A DNA stretch of 64,000 nt from Beijerinckiaceae bacterium (GTDB lineage: Bacteria > Pseudomonadota > Alphaproteobacteria > Rhizobiales > Beijerinckiaceae), in contig JAIETL010000010.1 of the NCBI GenBank assembly GCA_019745195.1, positions 1 through 64,000 of the forward strand. Direction: 5' to 3'. The first letter of the stretch is position 1. The number at the start of each line of letters is the position of its first letter. The translations under genes were made by a program, and so were the position numbers. Below the pieces are notes generated by a model. It had not been told where the DNA came from. It made no database searches and worked only from the letters and a program-made list of their open reading frames with translations. Shown one piece after another: positions 55,237 to 64,000 of the stretch.

Positions 55237-58200
55237 TGAGCCTGCCCGAAATCTGCATCCGCCGCCCGGTCATGACCACGCTGATCATGGCCACCTTCCT
55301 GATCTTCGGACTGTTCGCCTTCAAGCAACTGCCCGTGGCGGCGCTGCCGCGTGTCGATTTCCCGACCATCAATGTCAGCGCCCGCCTGCCGGGCGCGAGC
55401 CCCGAGACCATGGCCTCCTCGGTCGCGGCCCCGCTGGAGCGTGAATTCGCCTCGATCTCGGGCATCACCTCGATGTCCTCGGTCTCGCAGCAGGGCTCGA
55501 CCTCGATCACGCTGCAGTTCGACCTGAACCGCAATATCGACGGGGCGGCGCTCGACGTGCAGGCGGCGTTGAGCGCGACCGCGCGGCGGCTGCCGCCGGA
55601 ACTGCCCTCCCCGCCCAGCTTCAGGAAGGTCAACCCGGCCGATACGCCGATCCTGTTCATGGTGCTGACCTCGGCCACCAAGCCGCTCTACGAGGTCCAC
55701 GAGTTCGGCGAGAACATCCTTCAGCAGCAGATCTCGCAGCTCAACGGCGTCGCCCAGGTCAACATCTTCGGCGCGCAGAAATATGCCGTCCGCATCAAGA
55801 TCAATCCGGATGCTGTCTCCTCGCGCGGCCTCGCTCTGCAGGACGTCCGCAACGCCGTCGCCGCCGCCAACTCCAACGCACCCGTCGGCTCGCTGAACGG
55901 CGAGAACCAGCGCCTGACGCTCGGCGCCACCGGCCAGCTCGAACGCGCATCGGAATACGGTAACCTGATCGTCGCGCAGAAGAACGGCGTGCCGATCCGG
56001 CTCGAGGATCTCGCCACCGTCTACGACTCGGTCGAAAACGACCAGACCGCAAGCTGGTTCAACGGGCAGCGCTCGATCATCCTGGCGGTCTACCGCCAGT
56101 CCGACGCCAACACGGTCGAAGTCGTCGACAGCATCAGGAACCGCATCGACGCCTATCGCGCGCAGCTTCCCGCCGCGATCGACCTGCACATCCTCAACGA
56201 CCGTTCGATCCCGATCCGCGAGGCGGTCGAGGATGTCGAGTTCTCGCTCGTGCTGGCGATCGTGCTCGTCATCATGGTGATCTTCCTGTTCCTGAAGAAC
56301 CTCGCCGCCACCGTGATACCGGCGCTGGCGCTGCCGATCTCGCTGATCGGCACATTTGCCGCGATGTACGCGCTGGGCTATTCGCTCGACAACATTTCAC
56401 TTCTGGCGCTGACGCTTGCGGTCGGTTTCGTCGTCGACGACGCCATCGTCATGCTGGAGAACATCGTCCGGCACATCGAGATGGGCAAGAAGCCGTTCCA
56501 GGCCGCGCTCGACGGTTCGCGGGAAATCGGCTTCACCATCATCTCGATCACCATCTCGCTGGTCGCCGTCTTCATCCCGGTCTTCTTCATGGGCGGCGTC
56601 GTCGGCAAGGTCTTCGTCACCTTCGCCGGCACGATCTCGGCGGCGATCATCGTCTCTGGCTTCGTCTCGCTGACGCTGACGCCGATGCTCTGCGCCCGCT
56701 TCCTCAAGGCGCATGACCACCACAGGAAGCCCAACATCGTCGAGCGCGTCTTCGAGGCCGGTTTCCAGGCGATGCTGACGGCCTATCGGGTCACGCTGGA
56801 CTGGACGCTGAAAGCCCGCTTCCTGATGCTCCTGCTGACGCTGGGCACCGTCTGGTATTCGGCTCATCTCTACACGACCGTGCCCAAGGGCTTCTTCCCG
56901 ATCGAGGACACCGGGCTTTTGCGCGGCTCGACCGAAGGCCCGCCCGACACCTCCTTCGAGGCGATGGCCTCGCGCCAGCAGCGCGTCGCCGAGATCGTGC
57001 GCGCCGACCCGGCGGTCGATTACCTGACCTCGAACATCGGCGGCTTCAACGCGGTCAACAACGGCTTCATGTTCATCGCGTTGAAGCCGAAGGACCAGCG
57101 CGATAAGGCCGATGTCGTGATCGCGCGGCTCAGGCGCGCGACCTCGGAAGTGCCCGGCATGACGGCCGTGTTCCAGCAGGTCCAGAACATCAACCTCAAC
57201 GCCGGCCGCGCCTCGCGCGCGCAATATCTCTACCAGTTGCAGGGGCCGGACCTGAACCAGCTCTTCTCCTATGCGCCGATCATGCAGCAGCGGCTCTCGC
57301 AGATCCCGCAACTGCGCGACGCCAATATCGACCTGCAACTGCGCAACCCGCAGCTTTCTATCGAGATCGACCGCGAGCGGGCCGCCAGCCTGGGCATCTC
57401 GTCGGACCAGATCAGGCAGGCGCTCGGCAACGCCTTCGGCTCGCGCCAGATCGCGACGATCTTCACGCCGGCGACAGACTATCAGGTCATCATGGAGGCC
57501 GACCGGGCCTACCAGCAGGACCCCGCAGTGCTGTCGCGCCTGCTGCTCAAGGCCTCCAACGGGCTGAACGTCCCGCTGGAATCGGTCGCCACCATCAAGC
57601 CCAGCGTCGGCCCGCTGGCCGTCAACCGCATCGCACAGCAGCCCGCCGTGACGATCTCGTTCAACACCGCGCCCGGCATTTCGCTGGGCGACGCCGTGAA
57701 CGCGATCCGCGCCGCCGAGCGCGACGTCAACCTGCCGGCCACGATCAACAGCAGCTTCGCGGGCTCGGCCCAGCTCTTCCAGGACGCGCTGAAAGGCCAG
57801 GGTCTGCTGATCGTTGCCGCGATCCTAGTGATCTACATCATCCTCGGCATTCTCTACGAGAGCTTCATTCACCCGATCACGATCCTGTCCGGCTTGCCCT
57901 CGGCCGGTCTGGGCGCGCTGCTGGCGCTGCAGTACTACGGCATGGACCTGTCGGTGATCGCGATCATCGGCATCCTGATGCTGGTCGGCATCGTCAAGAA
58001 GAACGCCATCATGATGGTGGATTTCGCGATCGAGCGTCGCAAGATGGGCGACGACGCGCTCGCGGCCATCCGCGAGGCGGCGCTCGTCCGCTTCCGGCCG
58101 ATCATGATGACGAGTTTCGCCGCAGTGTTCGGCGTGCTGCCGATCGCGATCGGCCATGGCGCGGGCGCGGAACTGCGCCAGCCGCTCGGCATCGCCGTCG

Positions 58201-58376
58201 TCGGCGGGCTGCTCGTCTCGCAGCTCCTGACGCTCTACATCACCCCGGTGGTGTATTTCTATCTCGACAAGGTCGATAGCTGGCTTTCCGGCCGCAACCG
58301 GCGCGAGCCGATCGAGATCCTCGGCCCGGCCGCGCCCGTCGCGGTGCCGAGCGCGGTCCACAAGCCAGATTTGTAG
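55236..58376 (+). CDS. RND efflux pump, HAE1/AcrB family
   Basis: This 1046-residue inner-membrane proton antiporter has 12 membrane helices and two large periplasmic loops. The N-terminus (SLPEICIRRPVMTTLIMATF) and GFVVDDAIVMLENIVRHIE, with the proton-relay DD pair in helix 4, are characteristic. GIVKKNAIMMVDFAIE is the helix 10 lysine. It would export lipophilic compounds or metabolites with the adaptor. An outer-membrane factor is not in the window, so a shared TolC-type channel is implied. Confidence 0.95.
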   Translation: MSLPEICIRRPVMTTLIMATFLIFGLFAFKQLPVAALPRVDFPTINVSARLPGASPETMASSVAAPLEREFASISGITSMSSVSQQGSTSITLQFDLNRNIDGAALDVQAALSATARRLPPELPSPPSFRKVNPADTPILFMVLTSATKPLYEVHEFGENILQQQISQLNGVAQVNIFGAQKYAVRIKINPDAVSSRGLALQDVRNAVAAANSNAPVGSLNGENQRLTLGATGQLERASEYGNLIVAQKNGVPIRLEDLATVYDSVENDQTASWFNGQRSIILAVYRQSDANTVEVVDSIRNRIDAYRAQLPAAIDLHILNDRSIPIREAVEDVEFSLVLAIVLVIMVIFLFLKNLAATVIPALALPISLIGTFAAMYALGYSLDNISLLALTLAVGFVVDDAIVMLENIVRHIEMGKKPFQAALDGSREIGFTIISITISLVAVFIPVFFMGGVVGKVFVTFAGTISAAIIVSGFVSLTLTPMLCARFLKAHDHHRKPNIVERVFEAGFQAMLTAYRVTLDWTLKARFLMLLLTLGTVWYSAHLYTTVPKGFFPIEDTGLLRGSTEGPPDTSFEAMASRQQRVAEIVRADPAVDYLTSNIGGFNAVNNGFMFIALKPKDQRDKADVVIARLRRATSEVPGMTAVFQQVQNINLNAGRASRAQYLYQLQGPDLNQLFSYAPIMQQRLSQIPQLRDANIDLQLRNPQLSIEIDRERAASLGISSDQIRQALGNAFGSRQIATIFTPATDYQVIMEADRAYQQDPAVLSRLLLKASNGLNVPLESVATIKPSVGPLAVNRIAQQPAVTISFNTAPGISLGDAVNAIRAAERDVNLPATINSSFAGSAQLFQDALKGQGLLIVAAILVIYIILGILYESFIHPITILSGLPSAGLGALLALQYYGMDLSVIAIIGILMLVGIVKKNAIMMVDFAIERRKMGDDALAAIREAALVRFRPIMMTSFAAVFGVLPIAIGHGAGAELRQPLGIAVVGGLLVSQLLTLYITPVVYFYLDKVDSWLSGRNRREPIEILGPAAPVAVPSAVHKPDL

Positions 58377-58404
58377 TCGCCCGCACTCCGGCCCCCCCCC
58401 AATG

Positions 58405-58443
58405 AAAAGCCCGCCGCAACCGCCCGTTGCGGCGGGCTTTTTC
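58405..58443 (+). terminator. Intrinsic terminator of the RND operon
   Basis: AAAGCCCGCCGCAAC pairs with GTTGCGGCGGGCTTT across a five-base loop and continues in TT. It lies 29 bases after the pump gene stop. Confidence 0.93.
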
Positions 58444-58575
58444 GTCGCGTCGGCGCGTTAAGCATCCTTGTCATTGCGGCGGGATAGGCCGCATGCGGCG
58501 TTGTGCCTTAACGAAAAGTAAACTAGAAAAATCCGGCGGCGGACGAGTGGACAAGCGTGCAGTGGAGTTGACGCG

Positions 58576-59655
58576 ATGTTGCGTGTCCGTGACGACCAGA
58601 AGGCGGACGCGCGCGCGCCCGCCGGCCAGTTCTTGACCCGAGACAGGATAGGCAGACCCGCAGGCGCGATGCGCAGTGCGGCGCTCGGTCTGTTCGGGCT
58701 TGCGCTCGGCGCAGGCGGCGTGGTGCTGACCGTCTCGGTCGTCCAGGCCGAGAATGACGCCGGCATCCGGGCCTTCTTCACCGATCAGGCCCCGCGGCAT
58801 GCCGTGCGCTACGCGGCCCCGCCGCCGGTTGCCTACAGCTCGACCAGAGCCTATGCCCCCGCAGAAGGGCGCTGGTACCAGAACGTCTTCCAGCAGCGCC
58901 CGGATGGTCGCCTCGCCCAGCCGGCGCTCGAGCTCAATCCGTTCAAGCCGCGCGGCACGGCCGCCGCCGCGCCGCCCCGGCCGAAGAAGACCCAGCAGGT
59001 CGCCGCCCGGCTTGACACCGTCTCAGGCGCGGCGGATGTGGCGCGCACCATCTGCGTGCGCCTCTGCGATGGCTTCCATGCGCCGATCGGCTATCTGCGT
59101 TCGCAGGCCGAGATGAAGGGCCATGAGGCGCTTTGCCAGGCGATGAACCCCGGAATCCCGGTCAAGGTCTTCCGCGTCGCCGCCGGCGCCGACACCATCG
59201 ACGACGCGCAGGCCGCCGACGGCAAGCGCTACCGGGCCCTGCCCGTCGCCTATGGTCACGAGAAATCCGCCGATCCGGCCTGCCGCCCGGCGATCGTCCA
59301 GGCTGGCGAGCGCCGCGTCTCGCTGTTGCGCGACTTCACGCTGCGTCCCGGCGACAGCGTCGTGCTCGACGGCAAGGTGCGGACCTTCGCCGGCTCGCAG
59401 CGCTGGCCCTATCGGGCGCAGGACTTCCGCGATTTCCGCAGCTCCGCCGAGCTCAGCACGGGCCAGCGTCGGCAAATCGACGCGCTGGTCGGCATTTCCC
59501 GGAAGGAAGCGCAGGCCACAAGCCTTCGCCGCCAGATGCGCCTGCGCGAGGCGAGCGTCCAGGACGACACCGTCGCCAACGACGCGACAGCCCTGCGCGG
59601 CACGCTCGATCCGGCGGCGCGCGGTACGGTCCGCATCATTCCGATCTCGCGCTGA
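58576..59655 (+). CDS. DUF2865 exported protein
   Basis: This 359-residue protein has a hydrophobic export segment (AALGLFGLALGAGGVVLTVS). The conserved domain begins near RTICVRLCDGFHAPIGYLRS, the DUF2865 signature with its two cysteines, and continues with EALCQAMNPGIPVKVF and DPACRP. The function is unknown; the family is mainly alphaproteobacterial. The ATG at 58576 leaves a 30-residue N-terminal extension before the signal, so a later start is possible. Confidence 0.83.
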   Translation: MLRVRDDQKADARAPAGQFLTRDRIGRPAGAMRSAALGLFGLALGAGGVVLTVSVVQAENDAGIRAFFTDQAPRHAVRYAAPPPVAYSSTRAYAPAEGRWYQNVFQQRPDGRLAQPALELNPFKPRGTAAAAPPRPKKTQQVAARLDTVSGAADVARTICVRLCDGFHAPIGYLRSQAEMKGHEALCQAMNPGIPVKVFRVAAGADTIDDAQAADGKRYRALPVAYGHEKSADPACRPAIVQAGERRVSLLRDFTLRPGDSVVLDGKVRTFAGSQRWPYRAQDFRDFRSSAELSTGQRRQIDALVGISRKEAQATSLRRQMRLREASVQDDTVANDATALRGTLDPAARGTVRIIPISR

Positions 59656-59684
59656 GCCGGCATCGGCATAGTCCTGCGGCATGT

Positions 59685-59709
59685 GGAAGGAGCGCGAAGC
59701 GCCCCTTCC
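59685..59709 (+). terminator. Hairpin after the DUF2865 gene
   Basis: GGAAGG-AGCGC pairs with GCGCC-CCTTCC around GAA, with one mismatch. There is no T-run, so it is a weak terminator candidate. Confidence 0.45.
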
Positions 59710-59741
59710 AATGACTGTGACCACAATCCAACTTTGATGAA

Positions 59742-59789
59742 TTCTAATCTCGATACAGCTTAGAAGACTTATAACTATCTGATTTGACA
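59742..59789 (+). promoter_or_regulatory. AT-rich control region of the iron-type transporter
   Basis: TTCTAA (59742-59747) and TTAGAA (59760-59765) form an inverted repeat with a 12-base spacer. TATAAC and TTGACA follow. The stretch 59710-59800 is clearly more AT-rich than its surroundings. Alphaproteobacterial iron regulators (Irr, RirA, Fur) bind AT-rich inverted repeats, but this one does not fit their consensus closely, so it is only a candidate. Confidence 0.4.
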
Positions 59790-59877
59790 GTCTTTTTTGT
59801 TGACGATCGAGATTGGTCGCTCTACCGCTCCGGCTCATCGCGCCGCCTGACTTGGCCTGATCCCGAAGGAGCGAACC

Positions 59878-60891
59878 ATGAAGCCGACGACCTCCCTCTC
59901 CGCTCTCGCTGTCGCGTCGTGCCTGTTTGCCGCGCCCGCGCTCGCCCAGAGCGTCAATCTCTACACCACCCGCGAGCCCGGCCTGCTCAACCCGGTTCTG
60001 GAGGCCTTCACCAAGGACACCGGCGTCAAGGTCAATGCCGTGTTCCTGAAGGACGGGCTGCAGGAGCGCGTCGCGGCCGAGGGCGCCAACAGCCCCGCCG
60101 ACGTGATGCTGCTGGTCGATGTCGGCCAGATCGACGCGCTGGCCCAGGCCGGCATTACTCAAGCCATCCAGTCGCCCGCCGTCGACAAGGCGGTTCCGGC
60201 CCAGTTGCGCGGCGCCGGCAACAACTGGGTCACGCTGACCAAGCGCGCCCGCATCGTCGTCGTCTCGAAGGACCGCGTGAAGCAGGATGCGATCACCTAT
60301 GAAGAGCTTGCCGACCCCAAATGGAAGGGCAGGTTCTGCATCCGCGCCGGCCAGCACCCCTACAACAACGCCTTCTTCGCCGCCTATCTCGCCCGCAACG
60401 GCGCCGAGAAGACGGAGACCTATCTCAAGGCGCTCAAGGCCAACACAGCCCGCAAGCCCGGCGGCGGCGACCGCGAGGTGGCGCGCGACATCCTGTCGGG
60501 CCAGTGCGACATCGCCATCATCAACACCTACTATATCGGGCTGATGAGCCAGGCGAAGAACGAGCAGAAGGGCTGGTACGACGCGATCAAGCCGCTCAAG
60601 ACCACCTTCGCCAATGGCGGCACGCATGTGAACGTCTCGGCCGCCGCCATCGCCAAGAACGCGCCGAACAAGGCCGAGGCCGTCAAGCTGATCGAATACA
60701 TGCTCAGCGAGAAGGCCCAGACCCTCTATGCCGACGGCAATTTCGAGTTCCCGGTCAACCCGGACGTGAAGGAAAGCGCCGCCGTCAAGCTGCTCGGCGC
60801 GATCACGCCCGATACGACACCACTGGGCGACGTCGCCAAGAACCGCAAGGCCGCGGCCGATCTCGTCGACAAGGTTGGCTTCGACAATTGA
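59878..60891 (+). CDS. Iron(III)-type ABC transporter substrate-binding protein
   Basis: This 337-residue periplasmic binding protein (FbpA/AfuA/FutA type) has a signal peptide (LSALAVASCLFAAPALAQ). SVNLYTTREPGLLNPVLEAF starts the mature part, and CDIAIINTYYIGLM has the tyrosine pair that binds Fe3+ in this family. AAG-type and HPYNNAF loops are conserved. The start follows AAGGAG. Its stop overlaps the permease start (TTGA). Ferric iron uptake is the family-based assignment; related members carry other ligands. Confidence 0.92.
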   Translation: MKPTTSLSALAVASCLFAAPALAQSVNLYTTREPGLLNPVLEAFTKDTGVKVNAVFLKDGLQERVAAEGANSPADVMLLVDVGQIDALAQAGITQAIQSPAVDKAVPAQLRGAGNNWVTLTKRARIVVVSKDRVKQDAITYEELADPKWKGRFCIRAGQHPYNNAFFAAYLARNGAEKTETYLKALKANTARKPGGGDREVARDILSGQCDIAIINTYYIGLMSQAKNEQKGWYDAIKPLKTTFANGGTHVNVSAAAIAKNAPNKAEAVKLIEYMLSEKAQTLYADGNFEFPVNPDVKESAAVKLLGAITPDTTPLGDVAKNRKAAADLVDKVGFDN

Positions 60892-62564
60892 GCCTGAGCC
60901 TTCCTGCCTCTCATCCGCGACGGTCGCCACCCCAGTGGCGGCCGTCGAGCCGTTTCGTCTGGGCGGTGCTGCTGGGGGCCTGCCTCGTCGCTCTGCCGCT
61001 GCTGGCCCTGGCCGCGACGGCCCTGTCCTGGCAGGCTGCGTCGATCTGGCCGCATCTGGCCGCCAACGTCATCCCGCAGGCGCTGGGCGGCACGGTCGCC
61101 TTGCTCGCGGGCGTCGGTCTTGCCTGCGCCGTCATCGGCGTCGGTACGGCCTGGCTGGTGACGCAGTACGAGTTCCCCGGCCGCCGCGCCTTCGAATGGG
61201 CGCTCGTGCTGCCGCTGGCGATGCCGACCTACATCACGGCCTATATCTACGTCGATTTCCTCGGCTTCCAGGGTCCGCTGCAGACCGCTCTGCGGGCGCT
61301 GACAGGCTGGCGCAGCCTGCGGGACTACTGGTTTCCCGATCCGCGCAATCTCGCGGGCGCGATCTTCGTGATGGCGATCGTGCTCTACCCTTATGTCTAT
61401 CTCAGCGTCCGGGCGCTGTTTGGGCTGCAGAGCGCCAGCATCGTCGAGTCCGGACGGACGCTGGGCGCGACGCCTCGGCAGCTCTTCTGGCGCATCGGCC
61501 TGCCGCTGGCGCGGCCGGCGCTGGCGGCCGGCCTGACGCTGGCGCTGCTGGAGGCGCTCAACGACATCGGCGCCAGCGAGCATCTCGGCGTGCGCACCCT
61601 GACGCTTTCGATCTATACGACCTGGCTAAACCGCGGTTCGCTGGCCGGCGCGGCCCAGATCGCCTGCATCATGCTGCTCTTCGTCGTCGCGCTGATCCTG
61701 ATCGAGTCCAGGCTGCGCGGTCAGCGGCGATTCGCGCTGTCGGTGCGCCAGCCGCGTGCGGTCGGCCGCACGCGGCTCGGCGGCCGGGCTGCGGCTCTGG
61801 CCATGCTGGCCTGCGCCCTGCCCGTTCTGCTCGGCGCCGTCCTGCCGATCACCTTTCTGGCCTCGGAGGTGATCCGCCGGAATCTTCTGACGCAGATCGA
61901 TGGCGCTCTGCTGGTCCATCTCGGTCACACCATGCTGCTCTCGGGGCTGGCGGCCGCGATCGTCGTGGCGCTGGGCTTGAGCATCGCCGCCGGTGCGCGC
62001 CAGGGCCGCGAGCCCTGGCTGCCGGGCGCCCTGCGCATTGCCTGCCTTGGCTATGCCCTGCCCGGCGCGGTGCTGGCGCTGGGCCTGCTCGGCCCGCTAG
62101 CAGCCTTCGACAACGGCTTCGCCAATGCGATGATCGCATGGTTCGGGCTCAATCCCGGCCTGCTCCTGATCGGCTCGGGCGCAGCGCTGGTGATCGCCTA
62201 TGTCGTGCGTTTCCTCTCGATCGCGATCGGCGGAATCGAAAGCGGCCTGTCGCGAATTTCTCCGCGCGTCGACGATGCGGCGCGCGCGCTCGGCGCAGGC
62301 TCAACCGAAGTGCTGCGCCGCCTGCATTGGCCGCTGGCGCGGCCTGCGATCGCGGCCGCGGCACTGCTCGTCTTCGTCGACTGCATGAAGGAACTGCCGG
62401 CCACGCTGCTGTTGCGGCCGCTTAATGTCGAGACGCTGGCCACGATCGTCTACGGGCATGCCTCGCGCGGCTCCTTCGAGGACGGCGCGCTGGCCGGGCT
62501 GCTGATCGTGCTGGCCGGGCTCTACCCGGCGATCATCCTGGCGCGCGCCGGGGCAAAGCCGTGA
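60888..62564 (+). CDS. Iron(III)-type ABC transporter permease, fused two-domain
   Basis: This 558-residue membrane protein begins with TTG overlapping the fbpA-type stop. It has two permease halves of about six helices each. The first ATPase-contact loop is around VESGRTLGATPRQLFWRIGLPLARPAL, the second around DDAARALGAGSTEVLRRLHWPLARPAI. That doubled design is standard for FbpB/AfuB proteins. No ATPase gene follows; the nearest candidate is at 20118. The gene is followed by an unrelated AsmA-like gene. Confidence 0.92.
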   Translation: MSLSLPASHPRRSPPQWRPSSRFVWAVLLGACLVALPLLALAATALSWQAASIWPHLAANVIPQALGGTVALLAGVGLACAVIGVGTAWLVTQYEFPGRRAFEWALVLPLAMPTYITAYIYVDFLGFQGPLQTALRALTGWRSLRDYWFPDPRNLAGAIFVMAIVLYPYVYLSVRALFGLQSASIVESGRTLGATPRQLFWRIGLPLARPALAAGLTLALLEALNDIGASEHLGVRTLTLSIYTTWLNRGSLAGAAQIACIMLLFVVALILIESRLRGQRRFALSVRQPRAVGRTRLGGRAAALAMLACALPVLLGAVLPITFLASEVIRRNLLTQIDGALLVHLGHTMLLSGLAAAIVVALGLSIAAGARQGREPWLPGALRIACLGYALPGAVLALGLLGPLAAFDNGFANAMIAWFGLNPGLLLIGSGAALVIAYVVRFLSIAIGGIESGLSRISPRVDDAARALGAGSTEVLRRLHWPLARPAIAAAALLVFVDCMKELPATLLLRPLNVETLATIVYGHASRGSFEDGALAGLLIVLAGLYPAIILARAGAKP

Positions 62565-62680
62565 CGGCCACCGTCTAAGCGGAAACCTCGCGTAACTCGA
62601 CAATCCTCCGGCATCGGCATACACCGGACATCGCCTTTCCGAAGCCGGCGCGACGCCGGATTCGCCGTTCTCCCGGGCTC

Positions 62681-64000
62681 ATGACACGACGCTTCAAAAT
62701 CCTTGCCGGATGTCTCGCCATTGGAGTGGCGCTGCTCGGGCTGCAATCCTGGGGCGTCGCCGTCGGCCGGGTCGAGACACAGGTCATCGCGGCGATCGAG
62801 CGCCGCACCGGCCTCGTCGTGACCGGGCTCGACAAGGCCGAGATCGCCCTGCTCCCGCTGCCCCGGATCAGCCTCTCCAACGTCGCCTTCAACCAGAAGG
62901 CAGGCCCTCTCGCCGGCAAGGCGCTGCGGCTGCGGGCGCGGCTGCGTCTGCTGTCGCTGGTCTCAGGCGAAATCGCTTTCGACCGGATCGATCTCGTCAC
63001 CCCGCAGATCGACATCGCCGCCGGCGGCGAAGGCGACACGCTCGGGGACTGGTTCTCAGGCCCGCTCGCCCTGCTCGAGCCCCTGCTCAGCCAGAGCAAG
63101 ATCGTCATCAGTTCGGGCTCGGTCTTCGTCAGATCGCAGGGTGCGATCCGCACCATCCTGCGCGACGTCAATCTCGTCGCCGGCGACCGCACGGCGCGGG
63201 ATCCCCTCGTCATCGACGGATCGCTCAACTGGCGCGGCGTCCGCACCGAGGTCGCTCTGCTCTGGCCGATGGCCGGCGAGCGTGCCCGGCTGAGCCTGAG
63301 CGCGACCTCGCCCCTGCTTTCGCTGCGCTTCGACGGCCTGCGCGCCGGACTGACCGAACCGGTGGTCAACGGCCAGTTGACCCTGACGACACGCAGCCTG
63401 CCAGCCCTGCTCGAATGGTTCGGCGAGACGCCACGGCTCGCTGGCGCGATCGGCGCGCTGAACCTGTCCGCCGAGGCGTTGCTGAAGCCGCGCGAGGCTT
63501 CACTGAGCCAGGTCGTGGCCAGCCTTGATGGCGAACGGCTCGACGGCGCGATCAAGCTCGCCGATCTCGGCCCGCGCTGGGCGCTGTCTGGCACGCTTGC
63601 CGGCGCGACCCTCGATGTCGGCCGCGCCGCCGGGCGGCTCGGCCTGACGCCCTCGGCCTTCGGCCAGCGCGATACGACGCCGCTCGATTTCGAGGCCTGG
63701 ACCAGCCACGACATCGACCTGCGGGTTTCGGTCGATGCGGCGCGCTTCCACGGCGCACGGCTGACCGACCTCGCGACGCAGCTTCTCGTCCGCAAGGGGC
63801 GGTTCGAGGCGGCTCTGCTGCGCGGCAGCCTCTATGGCGGCGCGGCCAAGGGGCGCGTGCTCGCCGTGCAGGCGCCAGGCGGCGTCGATCTCAGGCTTCA
63901 GGCCGGTTTCGACCGGGTCAATCTCGGCCAGGCCGCGGCCGACATGCCCGATCTTGGCCGGCTGAGCGGAACTGGAAACCTGCAACTGGCGCTGGAGGGT
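62681..64000 (+). CDS. AsmA-like protein, 5' part
   Basis: The frame is open from the ATG at 62681 to the end of the window (440 codons), so the gene is truncated by the window. An N-terminal membrane helix (LAGCLAIGVALLGLQSWGVA) is followed by GLVVTGLDKAEIALLPLPRI and VAFNQKAGPLAGKALRLRARL. That pattern is typical of AsmA, a bridge-like protein family linked to outer-membrane lipid homeostasis. DWFSG and repeated beta-strand units follow. The + strand frame here is the coding one; the overlapping open frames on both strands are shadows. Confidence 0.85.
   Translation, partial: MTRRFKILAGCLAIGVALLGLQSWGVAVGRVETQVIAAIERRTGLVVTGLDKAEIALLPLPRISLSNVAFNQKAGPLAGKALRLRARLRLLSLVSGEIAFDRIDLVTPQIDIAAGGEGDTLGDWFSGPLALLEPLLSQSKIVISSGSVFVRSQGAIRTILRDVNLVAGDRTARDPLVIDGSLNWRGVRTEVALLWPMAGERARLSLSATSPLLSLRFDGLRAGLTEPVVNGQLTLTTRSLPALLEWFGETPRLAGAIGALNLSAEALLKPREASLSQVVASLDGERLDGAIKLADLGPRWALSGTLAGATLDVGRAAGRLGLTPSAFGQRDTTPLDFEAWTSHDIDLRVSVDAARFHGARLTDLATQLLVRKGRFEAALLRGSLYGGAAKGRVLAVQAPGGVDLRLQAGFDRVNLGQAAADMPDLGRLSGTGNLQLALEG

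Noticed and set aside
54705..56189. 494-residue open frame on the - strand
   Set aside because: It is the shadow of the RND adaptor and pump.
62575..63795. 406-residue open frame on the - strand
   Set aside because: Ser/Arg-rich shadow of the AsmA-like gene, which runs off the window and is the coding frame.

Overview
The window is GC-rich, densely coded alphaproteobacterial DNA, most likely from the Hyphomicrobiales and close to Bosea. The evidence is a phosphatidylcholine synthase, the gene order argS - SPOR protein - nagZ - scpA - scpB - tatABC - serS - surE - pcm - nlpD, and many intergenic palindromic repeats typical of this order. The genus is my inference from recognition, not a measurement. 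I see no prophage, insertion sequence, CRISPR array or rRNA. There is one tRNA, Leu with anticodon GAG.

Region 1 (1-12,460) is an accessory catabolic cluster. On the + strand lie the 3' end of a ferredoxin-NADP reductase, an adrenodoxin-type ferredoxin, an FAD subunit of a molybdenum hydroxylase, one 1527-residue open frame, and a UPF0280 protein. The long frame joins the 2Fe-2S subunit, the molybdopterin subunit and a 6-hydroxynicotinate-reductase-like Fe-S protein. A complete branched-chain-amino-acid-type ABC importer converges on them from the - strand; its two permeases are fused. My reading is uptake of an N-heterocyclic or related ring, molybdenum-dependent hydroxylation, then ferredoxin-dependent ring reduction. 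Palindromic repeats sit at both joints of the long fusion and between the importer genes.

Region 2 (12,835-32,549) is mostly conserved core on the - strand: cell-division and envelope factors (nlpD, SPOR protein, nagZ), protein repair and stationary-phase enzymes (pcm, surE), serS, tatABC, scpAB, argS and a dGTPase-like HD protein, plus an A-type Fe-S carrier on the + strand. Inserted among these are a small GIY-YIG nuclease gene flanked by two inverted copies of one palindrome, a lone iron-type ABC ATPase and an orphan TRAP binding protein. SerRS carries an extra segment of about 60 residues with lower GC.

Region 3 (30,564-46,009) holds the two methylcrotonyl-CoA-carboxylase-type subunits about 8 kb apart. 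It also has a CDF-like membrane protein, an SDR, an exported Kelch protein, a large hybrid histidine kinase, an L,D-transpeptidase-like DUF2778 protein, a small probably frameshifted membrane gene, lipB, a lone FliN-type domain protein with a TTG start, tRNA-Leu and mgtE.

Region 4 (46,075-64,000) has two paralogous GH25 muramidases flanking phosphatidylcholine synthase, a DHA2-type exporter, guaB, a MAPEG protein, an RND efflux pair behind a strong inverted repeat, a DUF2865 protein, an Fe3+-type binding protein with its fused permease, and the 5' part of an AsmA-like gene that runs off the window.
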